Source of the DNA: Allobosea sp. OK403
GTDB taxonomy: Bacteria; Pseudomonadota; Alphaproteobacteria; Rhizobiales; Beijerinckiaceae
Length of the DNA: 64,000 bases
Direction of reading: 5' to 3'
Assembly (NCBI RefSeq): GCF_900113835.1
Contig: NZ_FOQV01000003.1
Location: 930,001 to 994,000, forward strand
This document shows positions 35,509 through 45,477 of the stretch, one piece after another. How positions within the stretch are numbered: the first letter of the stretch is position 1; each line of letters opens with the position of its first letter. The translations under genes were made by a program, and so were the position numbers. Under the pieces are notes generated by a model. The model was not told where the DNA came from. It saw only the letters and a list, made by a program, of their open reading frames with translations, and searched no databases.

Positions 35509-36417
35509 CTATCCTGGCTCGCCATATCCGGATTCGTCGAGGGCTGCGGCCTGCACCAGCAAAGGCCTGTAGTCGTCAAGCGCCACAGTGGCAAAGCCAG
35601 TGAGGCACAATTCGGCGAGGGCAGGCTTTGCCGCCGAGGCCGCACCAAGCCCCAGCAACGCGTCGCGCAAGGCTGCAACAATCGCTGGGTCGAGCCCGGC
35701 CGACGCAGCCAGCAACGGTATCGGCGTTGCTTGCGTCGTCGCGACGACGCGCAGCCTTGCTGCCGTCTCGGGCTCATGCCGCTTCAGCAAATCGTGGAAA
35801 TAGGAATCGAGTGGCCCGATATCGATGCGATCATCGAGCACAGCCTCGATCACCCGGCGCGGCGTCATCAGCTCACCGATGCTCTCGCGATAGAGCGGTC
35901 CACCAGCGCTAGAGCAGTTTCCGATCCTATTGGATCGTTCAATTGCTCTAGCCCTTTGTTTTAACGCGTTTTCTTCACGCGAACCGGCGTCCACTTCGCT
36001 CGAAAACGCTTTGACATAAGGCAGCAGATGCCGGCGCAGCGCCTGGAAGCCGGATTGCGAATGCCTTGCCGTCCAACCAATGCGGCCACCAAAAGTATCC
36101 TGCAGCGTCCGCAGCGGGCCGTCGGCGCGCACGATCAGGTCGCTGGCGTAGAGAGGTTTTCCGGATGCGAGCGGGCTTGCGGGGATGGGCGCCGCGATCG
36201 GCTGCAAGGCAAAGCCGCCACCGGCGAAGGGAAAGCCGCAGATGAAGGCGAGGCCGAGATCCTCGCGCCGCCAGAGCGCTTCAAGCGGCGCGGGCGCGGC
36301 GTGCTCGATCAGCGCGAGCGGCACGCCGGCCTTCTTAGAGACCAGCGCGAACAGTTCCGCCCAGGCGGCGCGAACCCCGGCATTGACCCCATACATCCGC
36401 GCATTGGCGACGAGCAC
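35509..36417 (-). CDS. PhnD-like phosphate/phosphonate-type binding protein carrying an in-frame palindromic repeat
   Basis: 302 residues by the GTG start at 36417. The sequence VLVANARMYGVNAGVRAAWA fits the PhnD / COG3221 periplasmic-binding fold, as do CGFPFA, SQSGFQALRRHLLPYV and VLDDRIDIGPLDSYFHDLL. No signal peptide is visible, so it may be cytoplasmic. A 34-residue stretch (AFSSEVDAGSREENALKQ..., about residues 137-170) is encoded by the palindromic repeat at 35909-36010; without it the protein would be near the usual ~265 residues. Ligand unknown; no permease/ATPase for it nearby. Last gene of the minus-strand transporter operon. Confidence 0.7.
   Translation of the reverse strand: MLVANARMYGVNAGVRAAWAELFALVSKKAGVPLALIEHAAPAPLEALWRREDLGLAFICGFPFAGGGFALQPIAAPIPASPLASGKPLYASDLIVRADGPLRTLQDTFGGRIGWTARHSQSGFQALRRHLLPYVKAFSSEVDAGSREENALKQRARAIERSNRIGNCSSAGGPLYRESIGELMTPRRVIEAVLDDRIDIGPLDSYFHDLLKRHEPETAARLRVVATTQATPIPLLAASAGLDPAIVAALRDALLGLGAASAAKPALAELCLTGFATVALDDYRPLLVQAAALDESGYGEPG
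35909..36010. repeat. Two-hairpin palindromic repeat, family 1, copy C, inserted in a gene
   Basis: 102 bp, exactly 34 codons. Hairpin 1 has a different stem from copies A and B (AGAGCAGTTTCCGATCC...GGATCGTTCAATTGCTCT), while the second half (TTTTAACGCG...CGAAAACGC) is nearly identical. It lies fully inside the PhnD-like gene and keeps the frame. Confidence 0.9.
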
Positions 36418-36431
36418 CGGCCCGATCCCGC

Positions 36432-37451
36432 TCAGGCGAAGCGCAGGCGCTGGCCGATGCCCAGCCGCTTGCCCTTCTCCAGCATGGCGTGGCCGAGCGC
36501 GATATCCGACAGCGACAGGCCGCGATGCCAGAACAGGATGGTCTCGTCCTCGCTCTCGCGGCCGGGTTTCAGGCCGGCGACGATCTGGCCCATCTCGGCA
36601 TGCAGCGTCGCCTCCGAGAGCTTGCCGGCCTCGACATGGGCGCGCAAGCTGCCGAACTTGCCGCCCTTGCACTGGCCCCAATCATCGACGACGAGCTTGC
36701 TCATGATGTCGGTCAGCGAGAATTCGACCGCGCTCATCGTGCCATAGGGCACGACGAAAGCGCCCTTTTTGATCCAGTCGGTCTTCAGCATCGGCTCGGG
36801 CTGATCGAGCCGCGAGGCTTCGACGACGATATCGGCACCCTCGACGCAGGATCGCCAGTCCGGCGTGGCGATGACGCGCTTGCCGAGATCGGCGGAGAGT
36901 TTCGCCGCAAAGCCGTCGCGGCTCTCGGGCCGGCGCGAATGCACGCGGATCTCGTCGAAATCGAAGAGATGATCGAGCAGGCGGACATTCCAATAGGCGG
37001 TGCCGCGCGCACCGATATGGCCGAGCACCTTGGAGCCCTTGCGAGCGAGATATTTCGCGCCGATGGCCGTGACCGCACCCGTGCGCATATCGGTGATGCC
37101 GGATGCGTCGAGGATCGCCTTGGGGCTGCCGTTGAAGCGGTCGAACAGGGTCAGCACCGCGAGTTCCGAGGGCAGGCCGATCTTGTAGTTCTCGACGAAG
37201 TCGCCGACGACCTTGACGCCGGCTGCGTCGATCTCGCCTCCGAGCGCGCCGCGCAGCACGTTGAAATGGCCGTTCGCCGCCTTCGGCTCGAGATGCATGC
37301 GCGGCTCGATCACGGCCTCGCCGCGCCCCTGCGTCGCCAGCGAGCCTTCGATCGCGGCCAGGATCTCGTCATCGGTGATGGCCAGAGCCTCGATGTCGAG
37401 GCGGTTCATATAAGTGATGTAGATCGGCGGCATGGCAGCGGGCACGGACAT
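36432..37451 (-). CDS. Ornithine cyclodeaminase / mu-crystallin family protein
   Basis: 339 residues. Family motifs: IEPRMHLEP, NGHFNVLRGALG, GITDMRTGAVTAIGAKYLAR and the NAD-binding segment HIGARGTAYWNVR; ASRLDQPEP and TLHAEMGQIVAGLKPGR follow. The family includes ornithine cyclodeaminase, alanine dehydrogenase-like and imine reductase enzymes; substrate cannot be read from sequence. GGAG precedes the ATG. 18 bp after the last transporter gene, so in the same operon. Confidence 0.88.
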   Translation of the reverse strand: MSVPAAMPPIYITYMNRLDIEALAITDDEILAAIEGSLATQGRGEAVIEPRMHLEPKAANGHFNVLRGALGGEIDAAGVKVVGDFVENYKIGLPSELAVLTLFDRFNGSPKAILDASGITDMRTGAVTAIGAKYLARKGSKVLGHIGARGTAYWNVRLLDHLFDFDEIRVHSRRPESRDGFAAKLSADLGKRVIATPDWRSCVEGADIVVEASRLDQPEPMLKTDWIKKGAFVVPYGTMSAVEFSLTDIMSKLVVDDWGQCKGGKFGSLRAHVEAGKLSEATLHAEMGQIVAGLKPGRESEDETILFWHRGLSLSDIALGHAMLEKGKRLGIGQRLRFA

Positions 37452-37469
37452 GGCTCTTGCTCCTCGGGA

Positions 37470-38443
37470 TCAGGCCGTATGGGCCGCGGCGTCGGTCAGC
37501 GGGAAATGGCAGCGCACGCGGCGGCCGGTGCCGATCTCGCGCAGCTCCGGCATCTCGATCTTGCAACGCTCCGCGACCTGCGGGCAGCGCGTGTGGAAGC
37601 GGCAGCCGGAAGGCGGATTGATCGGGCTCGGGATCTCGCCCTTCAGGATGATGCGCTCGCGGCGCCTGGCCGGATCGACTGAGGGGTTGGTCGAGAGCAG
37701 GGCTGCCGCATAGGGGTGTGCCGGAGCCTCGAACAGCGCCCTGGTTGGCGCTTCCTCAACGATCTGGCCGAGATACATCACGATCGTCCGGCCGGTCAGC
37801 CGGCGCACGACATTGAGGTTGTGGCTGACGACGAGATAGGTCAGCGCGAACTCCTCATGCAGGTCGCGCATCAGATTGAGCAGCTCGCCCTGCACGGAGA
37901 CGTCGAGACCCGCAGTCGGTTCATCGGCGACGATGATCTGCGGCTCCAGCACCAAAGCGCGCAGGATCGCGACGCGGCGCGCCTGTCCGCCCGAGACCTG
38001 ATGCGGAAACTTATCGAGCGTCGCCTCGGGCAAGCCGAGGCGCTTGAGGATGCGCAGCAAGCGGGCGCGGCCCTCGGCCATCGGCAATCCGTGGATCTTC
38101 AACGGCTCCTCGGCCAGCGCCCGGATGCGCATGCGCGGCGAGAGCGAGGCGACCGCCTCCTGCTTGAGCATCTGCGCCTGCCGGCGGAAGCCGAGCGCAT
38201 CGCGCGCGAGACGCACCGCCAATGGCTCGCCTGCGATCGTTACGCGTCCGAATGAAGCGGGCAGCAGCCCCATCAGCACGCGGCAGAGCGTGGTCTTGCC
38301 CGAGCCGGATTCCCCGACGAGGCCGACGATCTCGCCGCTGTCGATCGCGAAGGAGACGCCGTCGAGCGCCCGCACCTTGCCGCCATAGACGAGCGAGACC
38401 TCGTCGAAGGCGATCAATGGCGCGCGCTCTGCCCCTGGTGCGC

Positions 38444-38447
<4 letters not shown>
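37470..38447 (-). CDS. Oligopeptide-type ABC transporter ATPase (DppF/OppF-like)
   Basis: About 325 residues. Walker A GESGSGKT, signature SGGQARR, Walker B IIVADEPTAGLD, and the C-terminal oligopeptide-transporter Cys motif region (GCRFHTRCPQ). Start taken at ATG 38447 overlapping the DppD-like stop; ATG 38462 five codons upstream lies in the 15-bp tandem repeat (38446-38490) and is also possible. Confidence 0.93.
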
Positions 38448-39457
<1,010 letters not shown>

Positions 39458-39533
39458 GCCGCCCTCCCCTGTCCTTCCGGGGCTTTGCCCTCGGGTCCGA
39501 TCTTTGGTCGGCCCAAGGATAAACTCCGCAAAG

Positions 39534-39605
39534 AACCCGGAACCCACGACCGGGTGGCACGCGTCGGCAACCGAAGAACACTCGCCCGGTCGTGGGTTCC
39601 GGGTT
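39534..39605. repeat. Perfect 21-bp inverted repeat inside the minus-strand transporter operon
   Basis: Arms AACCCGGAACCCACGACCGGG and its exact complement, 30-nt loop. Lies in the 197-bp gap between the second permease gene and the DppD-like gene. May form a stable mRNA hairpin that separates permease and ATPase expression. Confidence 0.85.
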
Positions 39606-39654
39606 CAGGCCTGCGGCCTGCCCCGGAATGACAGCGGGGACTGACACCATCATC

Positions 39655-40509
39655 TCAGCGCTCCCCGTCCAGGCGCGGATCGACCGCGTCGCGAAGCGCC
39701 TCGCCGAAGAGCGTGAAGCCGAGCGTGGCGAGGCCGAGCGCGCTGCTGGCGATCACCACGGGGAGCTTGGAATCCGAGAGATAGGCATAGCCGTCATAGA
39801 TCAGCGTGCCCCAACTCGCGAGCGGCGGCCTGACGCCGAGCCCGATGAAGGACAGTCCAGCCTCGATGGTGATGACCACGGGAATGTCGATCGAAGCGAG
39901 CACGACGAGCGGCCCGGCGATATTGGGCAGGATATGCGAGAAGACGATGCGCCAGGAGGATGCGCCGAGCAGGCGCTCGGCCTCGATATAGGGCGCATTG
40001 CGCACGGTCAGCACCTGGGCGCGGGCAACACGGCCGAAATGCGGGATCAGCGTGACCGCGACGATGATCACCACGAGCATGGTCGAGGGGCCGAAGACCG
40101 CGACGGCCGCAAGCGCCAGCACGAGGCTGGGGAAGGACGAGACCACGTCGAACAGGATCAGAATGAGCCGCTCGGAGCGCGCCGGCAGCGAGGCCGCGAG
40201 GATGCCGAGCAGCGTGCCGGCGATGAGCGCCGTCGAGATCGCCGTCAGCGCCACCGCCATGGCGACGCTCGCGCCATGGACGAGGCGGCTATAGAGATCG
40301 CGCCCGAGATGGTCGGTGCCGAGCCAATGCTGGGCGGTGGGGCCGGAGAAGCGGTTCAGCACATCCAGCGCATCGGGATCATGCGTCGCCACCAGCGGCG
40401 CGAACACGGCCGACAGCACCACGACCGCGACGATGACGAGCCCGACAGCACCGCCGAGATGCGAGCCGATGCGCCGGATGGTGCCGGCTGTCACTGCCAG
40501 CGCATTCAT
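39655..40509 (-). CDS. Oligopeptide-type ABC transporter permease (DppC/OppC-like)
   Basis: 284 residues, about six membrane helices. N-terminal OppC segment (PDALDVLNRFSGPTAQHWLG and TDHLGRDLYSRLVHG) and the EAA loop (EAERLLGASSWRIVFSHILP) typical of inner-membrane permeases. Overlaps the upstream permease by 4 bp. Confidence 0.95.
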   Translation of the reverse strand: MNALAVTAGTIRRIGSHLGGAVGLVIVAVVVLSAVFAPLVATHDPDALDVLNRFSGPTAQHWLGTDHLGRDLYSRLVHGASVAMAVALTAISTALIAGTLLGILAASLPARSERLILILFDVVSSFPSLVLALAAVAVFGPSTMLVVIIVAVTLIPHFGRVARAQVLTVRNAPYIEAERLLGASSWRIVFSHILPNIAGPLVVLASIDIPVVITIEAGLSFIGLGVRPPLASWGTLIYDGYAYLSDSKLPVVIASSALGLATLGFTLFGEALRDAVDPRLDGER

Positions 40510-41480
40510 TGCCCGGCCGCCTGCGGCGCGCCATCGCGGCGGATGCGCGGGTCGATCGCGGAATAGCTGAGATCGACGAGGAGGTTGGTGACGACGAAGA
40601 TCAGCACCACGACGAGCACGGCCCCCTGCAGGACAGGGAAATTGCGGGTCGCGATCGCATCGAAAATCAGGCGGCCGAGACCCGGCCGCGCGAAGACGAT
40701 CTCGACCAGCACGGCCCCGCCGAGCAAACGGCCGATGCCCATGCCGAGCACGGCAATGGTCGGGATGCAGGCGTTCTTGAGCGCGTATTTATAGGTCACC
40801 ATCCGGTTCGGCAGGCCATAGGCGCGCGCGGTGCGGATATAGTTCTCGCCCATCACCTCCAGCATGGAACTGCGCATGAGGCGCGCGATGAAGCCGATCC
40901 AGCCGACGCTCAGCGCTGTCGTCGGCAGGATCAGGCGCTTGGCCTGGTCGAGCCAATCGCCGGGCTGGCCGGCGCCGAGCACGGGCAGCCAGTCCAACCA
41001 GATCGAGAAGATCAGCAGCAGGAAGATCGCGATGACGAAGGAGGGGATCGCGATGAAGGCGACACTGATGAAAGCCAGCGCATGGTCGAGAGCCGAGCCG
41101 CGATGCGTTGCGGCGTAACAGCCGAGCGGCACGCCAATCACGACTGCAAGCCCGATCGAGGCGAAGGTCAGGATGAAGGTGTAGGGAAGCACCGCGCCGA
41201 CGATGCCCGCGACCGGCCGCCCGGAGAGCACGTCGGTGCCGAGATTGCCGGTCAGGACATGGCCGAGGAAGGTGGGCAGGCGGCGATACCAGGGCTGGTC
41301 GAGCCCCATCTCGACGATGAAGCGCTTCGCATATTCCGCCGTCGCCTGCGGACCGAGCAGAGCGGTTGCCGGATCGCCCGGCACGATCGCCGAGAGCGTG
41401 AACAGCAGCAGCATCGCGCCGAGCACGATCAACAACGTCGTGACAAGACGGCTCAGGAGGTAGCGCGCGGTGTCGCTCAT
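40506..41480 (-). CDS. Oligopeptide-type ABC transporter permease (DppB/OppB-like)
   Basis: 324 residues. N-terminal LLSRLVTTLLIVLGAMLLLF helix, the OppB EAA region (TARAYGLPNRMVTYKYALKN) and the terminal GLGRLIFDAIATRNFPVLQG motif. Separated from the binding-protein gene by a 260-bp gap holding a palindromic repeat. Confidence 0.95.
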   Translation of the reverse strand: MSDTARYLLSRLVTTLLIVLGAMLLLFTLSAIVPGDPATALLGPQATAEYAKRFIVEMGLDQPWYRRLPTFLGHVLTGNLGTDVLSGRPVAGIVGAVLPYTFILTFASIGLAVVIGVPLGCYAATHRGSALDHALAFISVAFIAIPSFVIAIFLLLIFSIWLDWLPVLGAGQPGDWLDQAKRLILPTTALSVGWIGFIARLMRSSMLEVMGENYIRTARAYGLPNRMVTYKYALKNACIPTIAVLGMGIGRLLGGAVLVEIVFARPGLGRLIFDAIATRNFPVLQGAVLVVVLIFVVTNLLVDLSYSAIDPRIRRDGAPQAAGQ

Positions 41481-41549
41481 GGCGCAGCCATTGGGAAGCC
41501 AGCTATGCTTCGCCTTGCTTTATCGGCTCCCACATCACAACAACCCGCG

Positions 41550-41658
41550 CCGTCATCCCGGGCGACCGGAGGGAGACCCGGGATCCATTCCTGAATCTCG
41601 CCGGCAAGCGTTCCGGAATGGATCCCGGTTCTGCGCTGCGCTCCGCCCGGGATGACAG
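41550..41658. repeat. Palindromic repeat, family 3 (CGTCATCCCGGGC type)
   Basis: About 109 bp: outer arms CGTCATCCCGGGC / GCCCGGGATGACAGCG and inner arms GGGATCCATTCC / GGAATGGATCCC. It lies between the binding-protein gene and the first permease gene. Related to 29621-29752. Confidence 0.85.
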
Positions 41659-41740
41659 CGTGGGTTTTCAAGTTGCGAGCTTGCAGCGCAGATTCTGCAA
41701 ACCAATTACGACCCAAAATCACGGCGTCAGCACCAACCGC

Positions 41741-43297
41741 TCAAACGCTCGTGAAGCGGTCGAGCTGCCAGTCGAGCGCGCCGGGCAGATAGGCCGGCTT
41801 CACCGAGGCGCGGTGCACGGCGAAGGCGACGTCGTTGGTGAGCCAGACGAAAGCGGCCGACTTGTCCATTTCCTGCTGCGCCTTGATGACGATCGCGGCG
41901 CGCTTGGCCGGATCGGATTCGACGATCGCCTCCTGATAGAGCTTGTCGAATTCCGGGCTGTTGAAGCGCTGCCAGTTCCAGGTGCCGATCTGGCTCGAGA
42001 CGAACCACTGCATCAGGAAATTGGGGTCGAGCTTGCCGTTGAAGCGCATCATGAACAGATCGAGATTCTTGCCGGCCTCGCCCTTGCCGGCGTCCCAATA
42101 GGTGCCGCCTTCCTGGACATCGAGCTCGGCGGTGATGCCGACCTCCTTCAGCAGCGCCTGCGCCACCAGCGCCATGGTCTGGTAGGATGGCTGATTCAGG
42201 ATGGTGATGCGGGTCTTGATCGCGGTCTGGCCGGCTTCCGCCAGGAGCTTCTTGGCTTCAGTGACATTGCGCTTGTAGACCGGCGCCTCCGTCCAGGCGC
42301 CGAGGATCGGCTGCATGACCAGCGTGTTCAGTCGCGGCGCCTTGCCGTTGAAGCCGGCGAGCAGCATCTGATCGACATCGAGCGCGAGCCTAACCGCTTG
42401 GCGCACGCGCAGATCGGTGAAGGGCGCCTTCTCCATGTTGATGCCGAGCCAGACATAGGCCAGCCCCGGCGACTGATCGACGACGATGCCTTGCGCCGAG
42501 CGCATCGGCTCGGCGACGGAAGGCGGCAGCACCGCGAAATCGAGCTCGCCTGACCGCAGCGCCAGCTCCGCCGTCTTCGGATCCTGGATGAAGTTGACCT
42601 TGATCTCCTCGAATGTCGGCTTTGTACCCGAATAAGTCGGATTGCGCTTCAGCACCGCGCCGCGCTGCTTTTCGACCGAGACGACCTGATAGGGGCCCGA
42701 GCCGACCGGCTTGGTGTTGTGCTCGACGCCGCGCGCCATCACCGCCTTCTTCGAGACGATGCAGCCCGAAGCATCGGCGATCGCGATCGCGAGCAGCCCG
42801 GCATTGGGCTGCGAGAGGTTGATCTTGCCGGTATATGTACCGGTGACCTCGACGCCGGTCAGGCCGGTCCAGTCGCCCTTATAGGGCGAGATCTTGCCGT
42901 CGACGGGCGCGACGGCGAAGCGCTCGAAGGAGAATTTCACGTCCTCGGCGGTCATCTCGCCGAAGCCGTCGGTGAACATCTGCCCCGGCTTGAGCGTGAA
43001 CTCGATCAGGGTCGGGCTGACCTGCTTCAGCTCGGCTGCGGCATCGAGCTCCGTCTCGACCGAGCCGTCCTTCTGCTTGATCAGGCGCTGATAGACGCAG
43101 CGGATGACGTTGGCGTCATGCGGGCCGCCGCGGAAGGCGGGATCGAGCACGGTAATGTCGCGCTCGATGCGCACCGCGATGCTCGTCTTGGCCTGCGCCA
43201 GGGCCGGCATCGCACCGAGCAGAGGGCTTGCAGTGGCGGCGACCGAGCCTGCCACAAAGGCGCGCCGGGACACGCTGAGCTCCAGATCGTTCTGCAT
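41741..43297 (-). CDS. Oligopeptide/dipeptide-type ABC transporter substrate-binding protein (family 5)
   Basis: 518 residues. Twin-arginine signal peptide with SRRAFVAG and a hydrophobic stretch ending ALAQA. Mature protein shows family-5 binding-protein features (KPGQMFTDGFGEMTAEDVKF, KPVGSGPYQVVSV, LALDVDQMLLAGFNG). Delivers a peptide, opine or amino-acid derivative to the adjoining permeases. Two adjacent ATGs (43300 and 43297) follow AGGAGA; the second has better spacing. Confidence 0.93.
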   Translation of the reverse strand: MQNDLELSVSRRAFVAGSVAATASPLLGAMPALAQAKTSIAVRIERDITVLDPAFRGGPHDANVIRCVYQRLIKQKDGSVETELDAAAELKQVSPTLIEFTLKPGQMFTDGFGEMTAEDVKFSFERFAVAPVDGKISPYKGDWTGLTGVEVTGTYTGKINLSQPNAGLLAIAIADASGCIVSKKAVMARGVEHNTKPVGSGPYQVVSVEKQRGAVLKRNPTYSGTKPTFEEIKVNFIQDPKTAELALRSGELDFAVLPPSVAEPMRSAQGIVVDQSPGLAYVWLGINMEKAPFTDLRVRQAVRLALDVDQMLLAGFNGKAPRLNTLVMQPILGAWTEAPVYKRNVTEAKKLLAEAGQTAIKTRITILNQPSYQTMALVAQALLKEVGITAELDVQEGGTYWDAGKGEAGKNLDLFMMRFNGKLDPNFLMQWFVSSQIGTWNWQRFNSPEFDKLYQEAIVESDPAKRAAIVIKAQQEMDKSAAFVWLTNDVAFAVHRASVKPAYLPGALDWQLDRFTSV

Positions 43298-43588
43298 CAT
43301 CGCTCTCCTCTGTCCATCGGTCTTCAGACGGCCTCCGTCGTCAAACGAGCGAGCCGCCGGGAAGATCCCCCTTGCCGCCATCGTCAGCCGGATCGAGGGG
43401 TGAGGTAAAGGGCCGCGCTGCCAGTTCTGTCAGCAATCGCAACGGCAGTGCTCACATCTTCGCGCCTTTTGTGGATGGGAGGTCTGTTGCGCGGCTGTTG
43501 AGGCTGCGGCTACCGTTCCAGCCGAGGCGCCATCGGCGCCGCCTTCCACCGCCTGCACATCGCAAGCCATCGACGGAGATCCTTCAGC
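43298..43588. promoter_or_regulatory. Divergent promoter region between two transporter operons
   Basis: 291 bp between the minus-strand binding-protein gene and the plus-strand ammonia-lyase homologue. Contains the two ribosome-binding regions (AGGAGA leftward, GGAGATCC rightward). No convincing promoter boxes or regulator gene are seen. Confidence 0.4.
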
Positions 43589-45142
43589 GTGAGCGAATTC
43601 CTTCTGGGCGCCGCGCCGGTCGGGCTCGGCTTCGTCATGGCCGCCAGCCGCCCCGGCACGACGGTCGCGCTTGCGCCTGAAGCACGCGACAAGGTGGCCG
43701 CGGCGCGCAAGGTGGTGGAGCGCTATGCGCAAGGCGACGCGCCGATCTACGGGCTCAACACCGGCCTCGGCGGCAACGTCGCCTTCCGCCTGGACAAGGC
43801 TCAGATCGAGGCGTTCCAGGTCCAGATGGTGCGCGGGCGCTGCATCGGCATGGGCGAGCCTTTTCCCGAGGCGACGGCGCGCGCCATGTGGCTGTGCCGC
43901 TTGATCGGCCTGGCCCAGGGCGGCTCGGGCATCTCCCCACCGGTGCTCGACACGATGGTGGCGATGTTCAATGCGGGACTGACGCCGGTCATTCCCGGAC
44001 GCGGCTCGATCGGCGCCGGAGATCTCGGGCTTTGCGCCCATCTCGGCGCAGCGGTGATCGGGCTCGGCGAGATCTTCGTGAAGGGCGAAAAGCGACCCGC
44101 CATGGAGGCGTTCACCTCGGCCGGGCTGCAGCCGGCGACGCTCGCCGCCAAGGACGGGCTCGCGATCCTGAATGCGAGCGCGGTCAGCTGCGGCCACGCC
44201 GCCAAGGTGCTGGCCGAACTCTCCGACATCCTGCTCGCCTCCGTCGCGATCGCAGGGCTGACGGATGAGGGCTATGCCGCCAATCCCCAGATCTTCGACG
44301 CCAGGCTCGCAGCCGCGCGGCCCGCCGGCGGCCAGGAGCGGGCGGCGGCGATGTTCCGCGCGGTTCTCGCGGGCAGCTATCTCCATGACGAAGGCGCGGC
44401 GCGCTCGATCCAGGACGCGCTTTGCTTCCGCGTGCTCGCCCAGATCTACGGGCCGGCGCTGACGAGCTTCGAGACGGCGGTCGAGAGCGTCGAGACCGAA
44501 ATCAACGCGGCGGCCGACAACCCGCTGGTCATGACCGACGACGATTTGATCCTGTCCACGGCGAATTTTCATACGCCGGCGATCGCACTGGCTTTCGACA
44601 TGATGGCGATCGTCAACACGCATCTGGCGACAGCCTCGGCCTACCGCACCATCAAGATGATGAACCACCATCTCTCCGGCCTGCCGAAATATCTCTCGCC
44701 GATCGGCGGCGCCTCGAACGGCTACAACTCGCTGCAGAAGACCGCCTCCTATCTGCATGGCGAGATCCGCCTCAAGGCCGCGCCTGCGAGCTGCGACGCT
44801 CTCCCGGTCTCGGAAAGCGTCGAGGACCATGCGCCGCAGACGGCATTGACGATCCGCAAGCTGGAGGAGCAGCTCGTGCCCCTGCGCATGCTGTTTGCCA
44901 TCGAGGCCGTGGTCGCAGCCCAAGCCGTCGATATCGGCAAGCGGCCCCGGCTCGCCCCCGCCACCAGGGTGCTCTACGAGGCGATCCGCGAGAGCGTGCC
45001 GATGCTGGTCGAGGACCGCGAGACAGGCCCGGATGCGATGAAGACGCTGGCCGTGATCGCGCAGCCGGCCTTTATCGCCGCTTTACGCGAGGCAATGCCA
45101 GCGGATGCGGCAGAGGCCTTCGCATTGTCGCGGAAGGGCTGA
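43589..45142 (+). CDS. Aromatic amino acid ammonia-lyase superfamily protein lacking the MIO serine
   Basis: 517 residues, fold and length of the HAL/PAL/TAL superfamily: IYGLNTGLGG (Tyr54), ILNASAVSCG, ETEINAAADNPLV and the NFH motif are present. The segment that forms the MIO cofactor in HAL (GSVGASGDLAPLAH) reads GSIGAGDLGLCAH, so the Ser of Ala-Ser-Gly is missing (residues Ala143-Gly144-Asp145). The residue aligned with HAL Tyr280 is Leu278 (QDALCFR). It may therefore not be a classical ammonia-lyase. GTG start with GGAG upstream. First gene of an operon with a peptide-type importer. Confidence 0.8.
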   Translation: MSEFLLGAAPVGLGFVMAASRPGTTVALAPEARDKVAAARKVVERYAQGDAPIYGLNTGLGGNVAFRLDKAQIEAFQVQMVRGRCIGMGEPFPEATARAMWLCRLIGLAQGGSGISPPVLDTMVAMFNAGLTPVIPGRGSIGAGDLGLCAHLGAAVIGLGEIFVKGEKRPAMEAFTSAGLQPATLAAKDGLAILNASAVSCGHAAKVLAELSDILLASVAIAGLTDEGYAANPQIFDARLAAARPAGGQERAAAMFRAVLAGSYLHDEGAARSIQDALCFRVLAQIYGPALTSFETAVESVETEINAAADNPLVMTDDDLILSTANFHTPAIALAFDMMAIVNTHLATASAYRTIKMMNHHLSGLPKYLSPIGGASNGYNSLQKTASYLHGEIRLKAAPASCDALPVSESVEDHAPQTALTIRKLEEQLVPLRMLFAIEAVVAAQAVDIGKRPRLAPATRVLYEAIRESVPMLVEDRETGPDAMKTLAVIAQPAFIAALREAMPADAAEAFALSRKG

Positions 45143-45477
45143 CGGCGGACGCCTTGCGGCATTCTTCCTGCATTGCGGCAAAAATGGACAGGGACGACAG
45201 AACCTGCATCGCAGCGGGCAGAATGCCGTCGCGGCTGCCTGCAAAGGCCGCTCGGGCGGCTATCGCTAGCATAGGCAGAGGCTATTGGACGATCGCCGTG
45301 CTGCCTCGCTATCGTTTCCTTGCGAGCTGGGCCGGAGAGGCCATCGGCGGGGATTACTCATATCCGGCAGAGGCTCCAGCCCTGTGCGGCACGACCAAGC
45401 TATGATCTAGTTCGAGGCGGGGCGGATCGCGAAAAAGATGCGACCGACGATCAAGACAGTCGAGGCAGTGGGAGATA
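45143..45477. other. Intergenic region without recognised gene
   Basis: 335 bp. Contains spaced complementary arms CGGCATTCT (45157-45165) and AGAATGCCG (45220-45228) and a direct repeat TTGCGGCA near 45155-45180. The promoter of the next binding-protein gene may lie here, but no clear boxes are visible. Confidence 0.4.
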
